Source: Chryseobacterium sp.
Lineage (GTDB): Bacteria; Bacteroidota; Bacteroidia; Flavobacteriales; Weeksellaceae
Assembly (NCBI GenBank): GCA_003248755.1
Contig: QFQW01000030.1
Coordinates: 1 to 40,979, forward strand
DNA: 40,979 nucleotides
Direction of reading: 5' to 3'
This document shows, piece by piece, positions 17,425 to 26,031 of this stretch; position 1 is the stretch's first letter; each line of letters opens with the position of its first letter. A model generated the notes under the pieces. That model was not told the origin of the DNA and made no database searches. It saw nothing but the letters and a program-made list of their open reading frames with translations. Made by a program: the position numbers and the translations under genes.

Positions 17425-17880
17425 TTATTTGAATTCGTTAACATTGATTACTTTTGGCTGTTGAGCTTCGTGTTTGTGCTCAGTTCCTTCATATAGATAA
17501 AGGTTCTTGAATAAAGCTGAACCTAATCTGTTTTTTGGCAACATACCTTTTACAGATTTTTCCAACACTTTAAGAGCATCTTTTTTCTTAAGCTCTTCAG
17601 CAGTCATAGACTTCTGACCTCCTGGATATCCAGTGTGCCAAATGTAAGTTTTGTCTGCCCACTTGTTTCCGGAAAGTGTAACTTTCCCAGCGTTCAAAAC
17701 GATTACATTGTCTCCACAATCTACGTGCGGTGTGTAATTCGTTTTGTGCTTACCTCTCAAAATCTTTGCAACAGTAGAAGCTAGTCTTCCCAACGGTTGC
17801 TCAGCAGCGTCTACCACAACCCATTCTTTATTAGCGGTAGCCTTGTTTGCCGATACTGTTTTGTAACTTAATGTATTCAC
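17425..17880 (-). CDS. rplM: 50S ribosomal protein uL13
   Basis: The 151-residue protein is an early-assembly large-subunit protein. Seen are WVVVDAAEQPLGRLASTVAKILRGKHK, TPHVDCGDNVIVLNA, WHTGYPGG and GMLPKNRLG, which are diagnostic for uL13. It is the promoter-proximal gene of the rplM-rpsI-rpsB operon, with a good -7 box about 45 bases upstream. Confidence 0.97.
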   Translation of the reverse strand: MNTLSYKTVSANKATANKEWVVVDAAEQPLGRLASTVAKILRGKHKTNYTPHVDCGDNVIVLNAGKVTLSGNKWADKTYIWHTGYPGGQKSMTAEELKKKDALKVLEKSVKGMLPKNRLGSALFKNLYLYEGTEHKHEAQQPKVINVNEFK

Positions 17881-17925
17881 AATTTATCGTTTACGATTAA
17901 ACATAATTTTTCCTCAAAGGGTGTG

Positions 17926-17933
17926 CAAAGGTA
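17926..17933 (-). promoter_or_regulatory. -7 element of the rplM operon
   Basis: Read on the minus strand the sequence is TACCTTTG, an exact TAnnTTTG match often seen before flavobacterial ribosomal genes. The leader would be about 40 bases. Confidence 0.55.
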
Positions 17934-18073
17934 TGAATTTTTTCTTGGATGAAAAATTTTCTCCAGAAAAATATTTTAATTTTCTAAAAATTAATACGTT
18001 AACCAATCATTAATTGACTGAAAACTTTCTGAAATTTGTCAAAATAAGCTTTATTTATAATTCGAGATTTTTA

Positions 18074-18081
18074 TATTTTTG
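18074..18081 (+). promoter_or_regulatory. Putative -7 element of the DUF3667 gene
   Basis: TATTTTTG matches TAnnTTTG and ends 16 bases before the ATG at 18098. Confidence 0.42.
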
Positions 18082-18097
18082 AGGAAAATTCTATAAA

Positions 18098-19195
18098 ATG
18101 AGCCACGGAAAACTGAGAGAAGAAAAAGATTGCCTTAATTGCGGGCACATTGTTGAGGAACATTATTGCCCACATTGTGGTCAGCAAAACATCGAGACCA
18201 GACAACCTTTTTATTATCTCTTCACTCATTTTGTAGAAGACTTTACCCATTATGACGGACAATTTTGGGGAACTCTTAAAAATCTTCTTTTCAAACCCGG
18301 TAAATTAACTAATACTTATTTGGAAGGCAAAAGACAAAAATTTGTTCCTCCAGTTAAGCTTTATATTTTCATCAGTTTTATCACATTTTTCCTGTTTGCC
18401 GTATTCCCTCCTTTCAATATTAATTTCGAAGGCAGAAAAGATTCAAAAAAAGAAAAAATAGTTTCATTGAATAGACTTGCAGAAACTTCAAAAAAGCTTG
18501 ACAGCATAAGAACGGAAGAAAAGATGAAAGGAACGGATTCTGTAACAATTAGTAAAGTGAATGCTTTGCTAAAGGATTCTGCAAAATTAAGCGATATCGA
18601 AGACAGTTTTGATATGAGCAAAAAACTGGATGATGATTTTGAGTTTAATGGCTATACAAACAGAAAATCATATGACTCTGCAAAAGCAAAAAATCCATCG
18701 TTTTACGATTTCATCAATGTTCCTGTTGCGCATAAATTTTTTGAATTAAAAGAAAAAGGTGTTACAAAAGGTGAAATCCTAAAAAAACTAGGCGAGACGT
18801 CTTTTCATAATCTGCCCAAAGCCTTGTTCATTTATCTTCCGATTTTCGCATTTTTCCTGTGGATTTTCCATAACAAGAAAAAATGGTGGTATTTTGACCA
18901 TGGGATCTTCACATTGCATTATTTCAGTTTTTTATTATTGACCATTTTGTTATTTTCCTTTTTATATAAATTGGCAGATGTAACACATACTTCAATTAGT
19001 GTCATCATTTATTTATTGATGAACGTGATATTCTTCTACAGTATCATTTATTTTTTCATCGCTCACTACAAAGTTTATCACACGCACGGTGTCATTAGTT
19101 TCATCATTGGTAGCATTCTGTTTATGTTTAATTTCTTTGCATTTATGTTTTTGGTTGTTGGACTTGGAACCGTAAGTTTCCTGATGATTCATTAA
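18098..19195 (+). CDS. DUF3667 membrane protein with N-terminal zinc ribbon
   Basis: The 365-residue protein starts with a zinc-ribbon-like DCLNCGHIVEEHYCPHCGQQN (two CxxC pairs near residues 13-30). It continues with the conserved TRQPFYYLFTHFVEDFTHYDGQFW and LLFKPGKLTNTYLEGKRQKFVPPVKLY of DUF3667. One membrane segment (near 90-105), a Ser/Lys/Asp-rich soluble region and a C-terminal cluster of four hydrophobic helices follow. The function of the family is unknown. It is a single gene with its own terminator. Confidence 0.85.
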   Translation: MSHGKLREEKDCLNCGHIVEEHYCPHCGQQNIETRQPFYYLFTHFVEDFTHYDGQFWGTLKNLLFKPGKLTNTYLEGKRQKFVPPVKLYIFISFITFFLFAVFPPFNINFEGRKDSKKEKIVSLNRLAETSKKLDSIRTEEKMKGTDSVTISKVNALLKDSAKLSDIEDSFDMSKKLDDDFEFNGYTNRKSYDSAKAKNPSFYDFINVPVAHKFFELKEKGVTKGEILKKLGETSFHNLPKALFIYLPIFAFFLWIFHNKKKWWYFDHGIFTLHYFSFLLLTILLFSFLYKLADVTHTSISVIIYLLMNVIFFYSIIYFFIAHYKVYHTHGVISFIIGSILFMFNFFAFMFLVVGLGTVSFLMIH

Positions 19196-19200
19196 AAATA

Positions 19201-19232
19201 AAAAGCCGGACTTCTTTCGAAATCCGGCTTTT
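19201..19232. terminator. Bidirectional terminator between convergent genes
   Basis: AAAAGCCGGA and TCCGGCTTTT form a 10-bp stem with A-run and T-run on the two sides, so it can serve both the DUF3667 gene (plus) and the small membrane protein gene (minus). Confidence 0.82.
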
Positions 19233-19249
19233 AAATTATATTTCTAAAA

Positions 19250-19582
19250 TTAATACCTCAACGATTTGCTTTCCCGGAAGCTTGCAATCATATAATATGC
19301 TACGAAAACTGTAGAGAATTTGATGATGGACGGAACAGCTGTTTCAAAATCAAAAAAGATTAATCCAACAGCTACCAGAAAAACAATTCCAATCAGGGAA
19401 ATTCCCATTTTTTTGGGAAGCGGCCATTCCGGATGGTCCACAAAATACGCCAATCCCCAGCCAATCCCAAAAGCAGAAGCGACATAAAGCTCCACCCAAA
19501 AATCTGCCTGCTCTCCTGTAAAACGTCTTAAGAAAAAACTAATCAGGGTTCCAATTATGAAATACATCAGCGCTTTTACCAT
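19250..19582 (-). CDS. Small integral membrane protein, unknown function
   Basis: The 110-residue product has three hydrophobic segments (about residues 3-17, 32-48 and 58-80) plus a possible fourth near 85-100, with charged loops. I do not recognise the family. The ATG at 19582 is chosen over an upstream TTG (19648) because a -7 element (19605-19598) lies between them and would put the transcript start near 19592. It shares a bidirectional terminator with the DUF3667 gene. Confidence 0.65.
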   Translation of the reverse strand: MVKALMYFIIGTLISFFLRRFTGEQADFWVELYVASAFGIGWGLAYFVDHPEWPLPKKMGISLIGIVFLVAVGLIFFDFETAVPSIIKFSTVFVAYYMIASFRESKSLRY

Positions 19583-19597
19583 TTCAAAAAATTTTGA

Positions 19598-19605
19598 CAA
19601 AAGTA
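19598..19605 (-). promoter_or_regulatory. -7 element of the small membrane protein gene
   Basis: The minus strand reads TACTTTTG (TAnnTTTG), 15 bases before the ATG at 19582. It decides the start codon of that gene. Confidence 0.45.
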
Positions 19606-19639
19606 AGAAATGTAATTTGTACAATAGAAAAGTTTTGCA

Positions 19640-19716
19640 AAACCACAAAAGCTATTTGTCCTTTTTCAGTTTACAAAAAGTTTCTATCAAGTTTTATTTT
19701 GTGACTTTTGTGGTTT
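19640..19716. repeat. CACAAAG-type inverted repeat, family C, copy 1
   Basis: AAACCACAAAAG (19640-19651) and CTTTTGTGGTTT (19705-19716) are exact complements 53 bases apart, in the divergent gap before pncB. A related nested arrangement lies at 28138-28300. Confidence 0.5.
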
Positions 19717-19771
19717 AAGCTTTTAATAATTAAAATCAATCAAGTGCAAAACGCTCCTCAACAAAATTCCT

Positions 19772-19779
19772 TAGATTTG
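19772..19779 (+). promoter_or_regulatory. Putative -7 element of pncB
   Basis: TAGATTTG fits TAnnTTTG and ends 16 bases before the ATG at 19796. Confidence 0.42.
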
Positions 19780-19795
19780 TGTAAATGATATTTTT

Positions 19796-20971
19796 ATGCG
19801 CGAGGTAAGACTCAATTCTATTCTGGACAACGACTTCTACAAAATCACAATGCAAAATGCGGTGGTAAAACTTTTTACCAATGAAATTGTAAAATACGAA
19901 TTCATCAATCGTGGCAAACACAGTTTTCCCGAGGGTTTTGCAGAAGAATTAAGGAAATCCGTCAATGCAATGGCAGAACTAAAACTGACCAAAGACGAAA
20001 AAAAATATCTGAAAGTCACTTGTCCTTATCTTGCTCTACCCTATCTCGATTTTTTGGAAGGTTTTCATTATGACCCATCCGAAGTGAAGATTGAACAAAA
20101 CGGAAATGAGCTAAAAGTTTCGGTTGAAGGTCTTTGGTACAGAACAATTCTTTGGGAAGTCCCTCTCCTATCGCTCATCAGCGAGCTTCATTATGAGATG
20201 AATCACATGGAACGACAAACCAACGAGGAAGTCATTAATAAAACTGTAGAAAAAGCAGTTCATCTTACAGAATTGGGAGTTCCTTTTGCTGAGTTTGGAA
20301 CACGAAGAAGACATTCTTATAAAGTTCACAGATTGGTAATGGACGCCTTGATCCAGGATAAAAAATCAACTTTTACAGGAACTTCCAATGTTCACTTGGC
20401 GATGCTTTACAGGGTAAAACCAATCGGAACACACGCTCACGAATGGTTTATGTTTCATGCTGCGGAATTTGGTTTCAAAATGGCCAATTCTATTGCTTTG
20501 GAAAATTGGGTGGATGTTTATCGTGGTGATTTGGGAGTTGCACTTTCCGACACTTATACGACGGAAGTTTTCTTTCAACAATTCGATAAAAAATTTGCAA
20601 AGTTGTTTGACGGTGTTCGTCACGACAGCGGTGACCCTTTTGAGTTTGCTGATAAAACCATTGCACATTATCAGAAACATGGCATCAACCCATTATTCAA
20701 ATACATCATTTTTTCAGACGGTTTGAATCTCGAAAAAGTGGAAGAAATCACGAATTACTGCAGAGGAAGAATCGGGATTTCTTTCGGAATCGGAACTAAT
20801 CTGACGAATGATGTCGGACTCAGACCAATGAATATCGTAATGAAACTCATCAGCGTAAAAGGCATTAATAATGAATGGATTCCGACAGTGAAGTTGTCTG
20901 ACGAAAAAGGGAAATACACCGGCGACCCAAAAATGATTGAGTTGGCTAAAGAGTTTTTGAGAATTAAATAA
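19796..20971 (+). CDS. pncB: Nicotinate phosphoribosyltransferase
   Basis: PncB makes nicotinate mononucleotide from nicotinate, PRPP and ATP in NAD salvage. The 391-residue protein opens LNSILDNDFYKITMQNAV and contains FAEFGTRRRHSYKVHR, FTGTSNVHLA with the histidine that is phosphorylated in studied members, GVRHDSGDPFEF (PRPP site), IIFSDGLN and FGIGTNLTND. Length matches the bacterial type (about 400). Its last codons read LAKEFLRIK-stop. The same peptide and stop recur, with different codons, after the following gene at 21993-22022, so the 3' end seems to have been replaced during an insertion. Confidence 0.94.
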   Translation: MREVRLNSILDNDFYKITMQNAVVKLFTNEIVKYEFINRGKHSFPEGFAEELRKSVNAMAELKLTKDEKKYLKVTCPYLALPYLDFLEGFHYDPSEVKIEQNGNELKVSVEGLWYRTILWEVPLLSLISELHYEMNHMERQTNEEVINKTVEKAVHLTELGVPFAEFGTRRRHSYKVHRLVMDALIQDKKSTFTGTSNVHLAMLYRVKPIGTHAHEWFMFHAAEFGFKMANSIALENWVDVYRGDLGVALSDTYTTEVFFQQFDKKFAKLFDGVRHDSGDPFEFADKTIAHYQKHGINPLFKYIIFSDGLNLEKVEEITNYCRGRIGISFGIGTNLTNDVGLRPMNIVMKLISVKGINNEWIPTVKLSDEKGKYTGDPKMIELAKEFLRIK

Positions 20972-21004
20972 ACTAAAATAAACACAATATAGAAATCCGT
21001 TAAA

Positions 21005-21991
21005 ATGACAACTTTTCCAGTAACAACTTCTACATTATCAGAAACAGAATTAGGAAATTTTATTCAAGAAAAATATGATTTAAGTGAAAACTTCGAGTGT
21101 AAATTATTTCGGACTGGAGTTAATCACACTTACTTTTTATCAAACACTCAAACGAAGTTTGCTGTCAGAGTTTATTGTCATCAGTGGAGAACAAAATCAG
21201 AAATCCAAGAAGAAGTAGAACTTTTAAACTTACTTAAAACTCATAATCTTTCAATTTCATTTCCAATTCCTGATAAAGAAGGAAAATTCATTCAGGAAAT
21301 AAATGCGCCGGAAGGACTTCGACATGTTGTTGTTTTCACATTTGCAGAAGGTGAAAAAATGCGATTTATGACCAATGAAACCTGCTTTGCAATTGGTTCG
21401 CTTATGGCTGATATTCACAATATAACTGCAACTAAAAAAATCGAAAGGATAAATTATGATTCTGATAGTTTGTTGAATAAACCTTATGATTATCTGACTT
21501 CTTATTTTCATGAAGATTTAGATGAAATGAAATATCTCAAAGAAATCCGCTCAAAAATATCCAAGAATTTTGCAAAAAATGCTTTGTCAGAAAATCAAAA
21601 GGGAATAGTTCATTTGGATATTTGGTACGATAACTTGAGTGTAAATAGTGAAAAGGAAATTACCATTTTCGACTTTGACAATTGTGGAAACGGATTGCTG
21701 ATTTTGGATATTGGTTATTTCTGCAAACAATTATTTTTCATTGAATCTGACAAACAGATCTATGAATCAAAAGCTGAAAGCTTCCTGAACGGCTACAGAA
21801 AAAAAAGAAATCTATCAAAAAATGAACTTAAACTGATTCCGGATGCGGGTGTATCCATTTTCATGTTTTATCTTGGAGTTCAGGCGCAGAGATTTGATTG
21901 GTCTAATATATTCTTTACAGAAAACTATCTCAAAATGTTTGTTGGAAGAATAAAGAACTGGATAGATTATTATGAAATTAAGAGCATTTAA
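21005..21991 (+). CDS. APH/choline-kinase-fold phosphotransferase
   Basis: The 328-residue protein has the aminoglycoside phosphotransferase fold. Seen are FRTGVNHTYFL (nucleotide loop), a lysine-poor N-lobe, the catalytic loop IVHLDIWYDNLSV (HxDxxxDN type) and the metal-binding segment TIFDFDNCG. Such enzymes phosphorylate small molecules (homoserine type II, choline, aminoglycosides); the substrate is not deducible. It lies 33 bases after pncB and is followed immediately by a duplicated pncB 3' end, which suggests it arrived as an insertion. Its DNA is more AT-rich than that of pncB. Confidence 0.78.
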   Translation: MTTFPVTTSTLSETELGNFIQEKYDLSENFECKLFRTGVNHTYFLSNTQTKFAVRVYCHQWRTKSEIQEEVELLNLLKTHNLSISFPIPDKEGKFIQEINAPEGLRHVVVFTFAEGEKMRFMTNETCFAIGSLMADIHNITATKKIERINYDSDSLLNKPYDYLTSYFHEDLDEMKYLKEIRSKISKNFAKNALSENQKGIVHLDIWYDNLSVNSEKEITIFDFDNCGNGLLILDIGYFCKQLFFIESDKQIYESKAESFLNGYRKKRNLSKNELKLIPDAGVSIFMFYLGVQAQRFDWSNIFFTENYLKMFVGRIKNWIDYYEIKSI

Positions 21992-22298
21992 ATTGGCGAA
22001 AGAGTTTTTGAGGATAAAATAAAATTTATCTCAAATCACACGTTCAGATTTAGTCATAAAAGAATATTCTTATTATAACAATCAAAATTAAAAGACATCA
22101 TTGCAAATCACACCTTTCTCGATTTAAAATACTGGGTATCAATTTTGTTAATTTTAATTAAAATTATTTTCAGTATCAAAAAATAATTTAATTTTACCAT
22201 TAGTGAAAATTTATAAATAGCTATCAGGATTTGAATGAATTCTCCTTTTGGCATCAATTTTAATACTTATAAAAACACATTATAAATTATTTTATACT
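21992..22298. other. Gene-poor gap with a pncB 3' scar
   Basis: The first part (21993-22022) encodes LAKEFLRIK-stop in frame, a copy of the end of pncB (20942-20971) with 27 of 30 bases equal and all differences synonymous. The rest is very AT-rich and shows no convincing gene. It must contain the promoter of the BON lipoprotein gene, but I see no exact TAnnTTTG. Confidence 0.7.
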
Positions 22299-22778
22299 AT
22301 GAGAAAAACAATTAAAATCGCTGCTCTTGCCCTGATGGTGTCAATGACAGCTGTTTCTTGTAAAAAGAAAGTCTCTGATGCCGATCTGACATCACAGGCA
22401 ACAACTGCAATCACTGCTTATCCCGGAACTTCTGTTGAGGTGAAAGAAGGACAGGCACACCTGAGCGGGGTTTTCGCAACCGAAGCTGATAAACAAGCAG
22501 CCATAGACGCACTTAAAAAAGTTCAGGGAATCAAAGACGTTCACGATATGGCAACTGTTGCTCCGGTGGCAGCGCCTGTAGAAGTGAATACTGTTGACGC
22601 CGCTGTTTTACAAAAAGTGAACGATGCTCTTAAGGACATCCCGGGCGTGAAAGCTGAAGATGTTGCCGGAACATTGACTCTGACAGGTTCTACAACTTCT
22701 GCAAACGCCAGAAAAGTAAAAGAGTCTGTAGATGCGCTTAAAATTGGTAAATACGATAACAAAATAACTGTTAAATAA
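22299..22778 (+). CDS. BON-domain lipoprotein (two BON domains)
   Basis: The 159-residue product has a lipoprotein signal (LMVSMTAVSC, lipid-attached Cys near residue 21). Two BON-like repeats follow, around residues 27-80 (ending IKDVHDMATV) and 95-158 (VNDALKDIPGVKAEDVAGTLTLTG...). BON domains bind phospholipid membranes or act in osmotic and envelope stress (OsmY type). The ATG at 22299 starts a proper signal peptide; an upstream in-frame start would add 17 residues without function. It stands 2 bases before the next gene, so they form an operon. Confidence 0.8.
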   Translation: MRKTIKIAALALMVSMTAVSCKKKVSDADLTSQATTAITAYPGTSVEVKEGQAHLSGVFATEADKQAAIDALKKVQGIKDVHDMATVAPVAAPVEVNTVDAAVLQKVNDALKDIPGVKAEDVAGTLTLTGSTTSANARKVKESVDALKIGKYDNKITVK

Positions 22779-22780
22779 TT

Positions 22781-23197
22781 ATGAGCTTACAAGACAAATA
22801 CTCAAGTGTAGTTTCTGCAGCTCAGTCTGCCGGACTTTCCGACCTTTCTGTTCAGGAGCAGGACGGTATTTTGTATATCACAGGAAAAGCCACTAACAGT
22901 GCTGCAAAAGACACAGTTTGGAATGCTTTAGGCACAATTGACCCATCTTATACAGCAACAGACATTAATATTGACGTTCAGGTTTCCGGATTGGCAACTG
23001 GTGCTTCTTTAACGGTTGCAACAGACGAGTCAAATCTTAACATCAGACAAGAGCCTTCCACAGAAGCTTCTGTTGTAGGGAAAGCAGCGAAAGGTGAAGT
23101 TGTAACTTTGGTAGAGCAGTCTTCTGACGACTGGTGGAAAATCAAAACCAAAGATGGTGAAGAAGGTTATGCTTATTCAAGATATTTGAAAGCCTAA
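22781..23197 (+). CDS. BON-like plus bacterial SH3 domain protein
   Basis: The 138-residue protein has an N-terminal BON-like unit (residues 1-68, SVQEQDGILYITGKATNSAAKD) and a C-terminal SH3b domain (residues 75-138) with NLNIRQEPSTEASVVGKAAKGE and DDWWKIKTKDGEEGYAYSRYL. SH3b domains often bind peptidoglycan. No signal peptide is seen, which is odd for a cell-wall domain. It is translated from the same mRNA as the BON lipoprotein and followed by a terminator. Confidence 0.77.
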   Translation: MSLQDKYSSVVSAAQSAGLSDLSVQEQDGILYITGKATNSAAKDTVWNALGTIDPSYTATDINIDVQVSGLATGASLTVATDESNLNIRQEPSTEASVVGKAAKGEVVTLVEQSSDDWWKIKTKDGEEGYAYSRYLKA

Positions 23198-23218
23198 TTC
23201 TGAATCTTAATAAAAAAT

Positions 23219-23246
23219 GAAACCTCTGATTTTTCAGGGGTTTTTT
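23219..23246 (+). terminator. Rho-independent terminator after the BON pair
   Basis: AACCTCTGA (23221-23229) pairs with TCAGGGGTT (23234-23242) over a 4-base loop and runs into T6. Confidence 0.8.
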
Positions 23247-23319
23247 CTATTTTTGGAAAAATTCCTTATCGTAAAATGTAATTAATGATAACATCTTTAT
23301 GTAAACTCAAAAAAATTAA

Positions 23320-26031
23320 ATGACAAAAAAACTCTGGTTTCTTCTCTTTTTTATTGTTCTGAAAGTAAATTCGCAAACTTTCAGCATCCATGGAAAAGTG
23401 ACGGATGAGAATAATAATCCAATTGAAAATGCAACGGTTTCATTAATCAAGCAAAAGGATTCTTCTATCATCAATTTTACTGGAAGCAATAGAAAAGGAA
23501 ACTTTGAAATCAAAATTCCGGAGCAAAAAGAGATATCATTTTTACAGATTTCCGGAGATAAATTTCGTACGTTTTCTAAAAAACTTGAAATCATTAATAA
23601 AGATGAAGATCTCGGAACTATCAAATTAGAAAAAGAATTAATCACCAATATCGAAGAAGTTCAAATCACGGCTTCTCCCGTAAAAATCAAAAAAGATACG
23701 GTTGAATACAATGCTAATTATCTTAAAGTAAAACCAGACGCCAAAATAGATGAATTGCTAAAAGAAATCCCGGGCGTAGAAACCGATGAAAACGGAAAGA
23801 TTACCATTAACGGAAAACCTGTGAACAAGATTCTCATCAACGGAAAACCATTTTTCAACAAAGACGGAACAATTGCCTTACAAACTTTTCCTGCAGATAT
23901 TATCAAGAAAATCCAGTTTACCACTTCAAAAACCAAAGAAGAGGAACTTACGGGAAGAACGCCGAAATCCGATAGTATGACGGTCAACTTCAATATTGAT
24001 GAAAAGAACAACAAAGGAAACCTCAACAATCTAAGTTTTGGTTACGGCACCAACAAAAGATATGAAGGAAATCTTTTTATGACAAGATTCCAAAAAAACA
24101 GAAATATTGCACTGATTGGCGCTTCAAACAACATCAATACAACAGGTTTTTCCGTTGACAGTTTTTTCAGCAGTGGAACTAGAAGCAAAAATTCTGCGGT
24201 AAATGGAAGGGCCGTAAACAGCGGATTGATGAGGACATCTATGATCGGAGTCAATTACGCTGATAAAATCGGAAACAACATGGATCTGGAAAAACTAAGT
24301 CTGCAATATAATGACAGCAATCTGGAAACTTATTCCAAGACTTCTAGAACAACTTTTCTACCGGATTATAAGCTTGACAAAAATTCTGAACGAAGCGGAA
24401 ATTCTGACAACCGAAAATTCACAGCGAATACAGATGCCAACCTTAAAATAGATTCATTGACTAATGTTACGATTTCTTTGAACTTCGCAAACACTTCTAT
24501 TGATAACGAAAGCAGTAGCAACACATTTACTCTGCGAGACGATGAGAATCTTAACAGCAGCAAAAGTTCTACGAGAGGAAAATCGGAAAATAACAACTTC
24601 AGTCCAACGATTGGTTTGACAAAACGGTTCAAAAATGCAAAACGGTCTCTTTCTGCTTCAATCAATAATACGTTTGCACAAAGCGTTAACAGGATTTATA
24701 ATCTTCAGGAAACATTATTTTTCCAAACACCGGAAGATAATGATTATCGGAATCAGTTTTCTCAAACCAAGAATTCGAGAAATCTCTTCGGAGCGGATTT
24801 TAAGTATTACGAACCAATATCCGATTCGGCAACGGTTTCTTTGGAAATGAATTTTGACCATCAGAATTTAAGCAGTGAAAAAACAGTTAATGATTTTGAC
24901 ATTAACTCAAATCAATATTCGGCGTTCAATTCGTTGCTATCTAATACATTAAATCAAAACAACGATTTTCTTAATACTGAAATCAATTATAATCTTAACA
25001 AAGAAAAATTGGTTTTTCGGGCTGGTATAAATTTTAATTATTCTAAACTTGACATTAATTCAATTTATAATCAGAAAAAGGTTCCTCTCAAAAAGAATTT
25101 TGCTTTGCCGGAATATGATCTGATGCTGCAATATAAGTTTACGAAAAGTAAAAGCCTGAGAATTGCAAACAGTGCGTCGTACAAAATTCCGTCTGCGATG
25201 GAACTAAATCCTTTTATTGATATTTCAAATCCATTAATTACAGTTCAGGGAAATAAAGAATTGAAAAGCACTTGGCAAAATTCAACAAATATTAATTATA
25301 ACTCAACTGACATTGCGAGAGGAATTAATTATTATGCTCAAATGAATTTCAGTTATGTGAACAATGACATTGTGGATTTTTCTTATTTTGATGAATCCGG
25401 AAAGCAGTTCAGCACTTATGCCAACATCAGTGGGAACAAACATATCAACTTTAATACTTCGTTCTCCAAAAACTACAAATGGAATGGGAACCGTTTGAGA
25501 ATTGCACCAACTTTTTATGCAACATATAATTACAGAAAGGGATTTATAAACGCAACATTGTTTACAAATGACATCTACACAGTTTCTCCCAGACTTAATG
25601 TAACACTTAACTGGAAGGATATTATGGACATCAGATCATCATTCATAATCAATTATTCCTATTCGCATTATACCAACTATAGTCTAGACAAAACGAAAGT
25701 TGCCAATCAAAACATCAATATCGGAACTACCAATTATTTTCTAAAAAAGGATCTTTTCTGGGAAAATGATTTTCGATATTCGAACAACTCGAACATTTCT
25801 GCAGGATTTAACCGAGCATCATATTTTTGGAATTCCAGCTTGACTTATCAATTTTACAAAAAGCAAATGATGCTGAAATTCAAAGCTTATGACTTGCTGA
25901 ATCAAAGACAAAATATCACACGAACTATTGGTGATAATTATGTTGAAGACAAAGAAGAATTGATTTTGCGAAGATATTTTATGTTGACATTGATTTTGAA
26001 ATTCAACAAAATCGGCGGAAGCAAATCTTAA
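23320..26031 (+). CDS. TonB-dependent-type outer membrane beta-barrel protein with CarboxypepD_reg-like domain
   Basis: The 903-residue protein has a signal peptide (about residues 1-19) and a carboxypeptidase-regulatory-like domain (FSIHGKVTDENNNPIENATV). A plug-like segment (KPDAKIDELLKEIPGVETDENGKI, then NGKPVNKILINGKPFF) follows, and then a long barrel with alternating aromatic strands and Asn-rich loops. It belongs to the group annotated as outer membrane beta-barrel family proteins in Bacteroidota, distant from SusC; no SusD partner is next to it. The substrate is unknown. Its stop overlaps the stop of the convergent glycosyltransferase gene by 4 bases. Confidence 0.83.
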   Translation: MTKKLWFLLFFIVLKVNSQTFSIHGKVTDENNNPIENATVSLIKQKDSSIINFTGSNRKGNFEIKIPEQKEISFLQISGDKFRTFSKKLEIINKDEDLGTIKLEKELITNIEEVQITASPVKIKKDTVEYNANYLKVKPDAKIDELLKEIPGVETDENGKITINGKPVNKILINGKPFFNKDGTIALQTFPADIIKKIQFTTSKTKEEELTGRTPKSDSMTVNFNIDEKNNKGNLNNLSFGYGTNKRYEGNLFMTRFQKNRNIALIGASNNINTTGFSVDSFFSSGTRSKNSAVNGRAVNSGLMRTSMIGVNYADKIGNNMDLEKLSLQYNDSNLETYSKTSRTTFLPDYKLDKNSERSGNSDNRKFTANTDANLKIDSLTNVTISLNFANTSIDNESSSNTFTLRDDENLNSSKSSTRGKSENNNFSPTIGLTKRFKNAKRSLSASINNTFAQSVNRIYNLQETLFFQTPEDNDYRNQFSQTKNSRNLFGADFKYYEPISDSATVSLEMNFDHQNLSSEKTVNDFDINSNQYSAFNSLLSNTLNQNNDFLNTEINYNLNKEKLVFRAGINFNYSKLDINSIYNQKKVPLKKNFALPEYDLMLQYKFTKSKSLRIANSASYKIPSAMELNPFIDISNPLITVQGNKELKSTWQNSTNINYNSTDIARGINYYAQMNFSYVNNDIVDFSYFDESGKQFSTYANISGNKHINFNTSFSKNYKWNGNRLRIAPTFYATYNYRKGFINATLFTNDIYTVSPRLNVTLNWKDIMDIRSSFIINYSYSHYTNYSLDKTKVANQNINIGTTNYFLKKDLFWENDFRYSNNSNISAGFNRASYFWNSSLTYQFYKKQMMLKFKAYDLLNQRQNITRTIGDNYVEDKEELILRRYFMLTLILKFNKIGGSKS

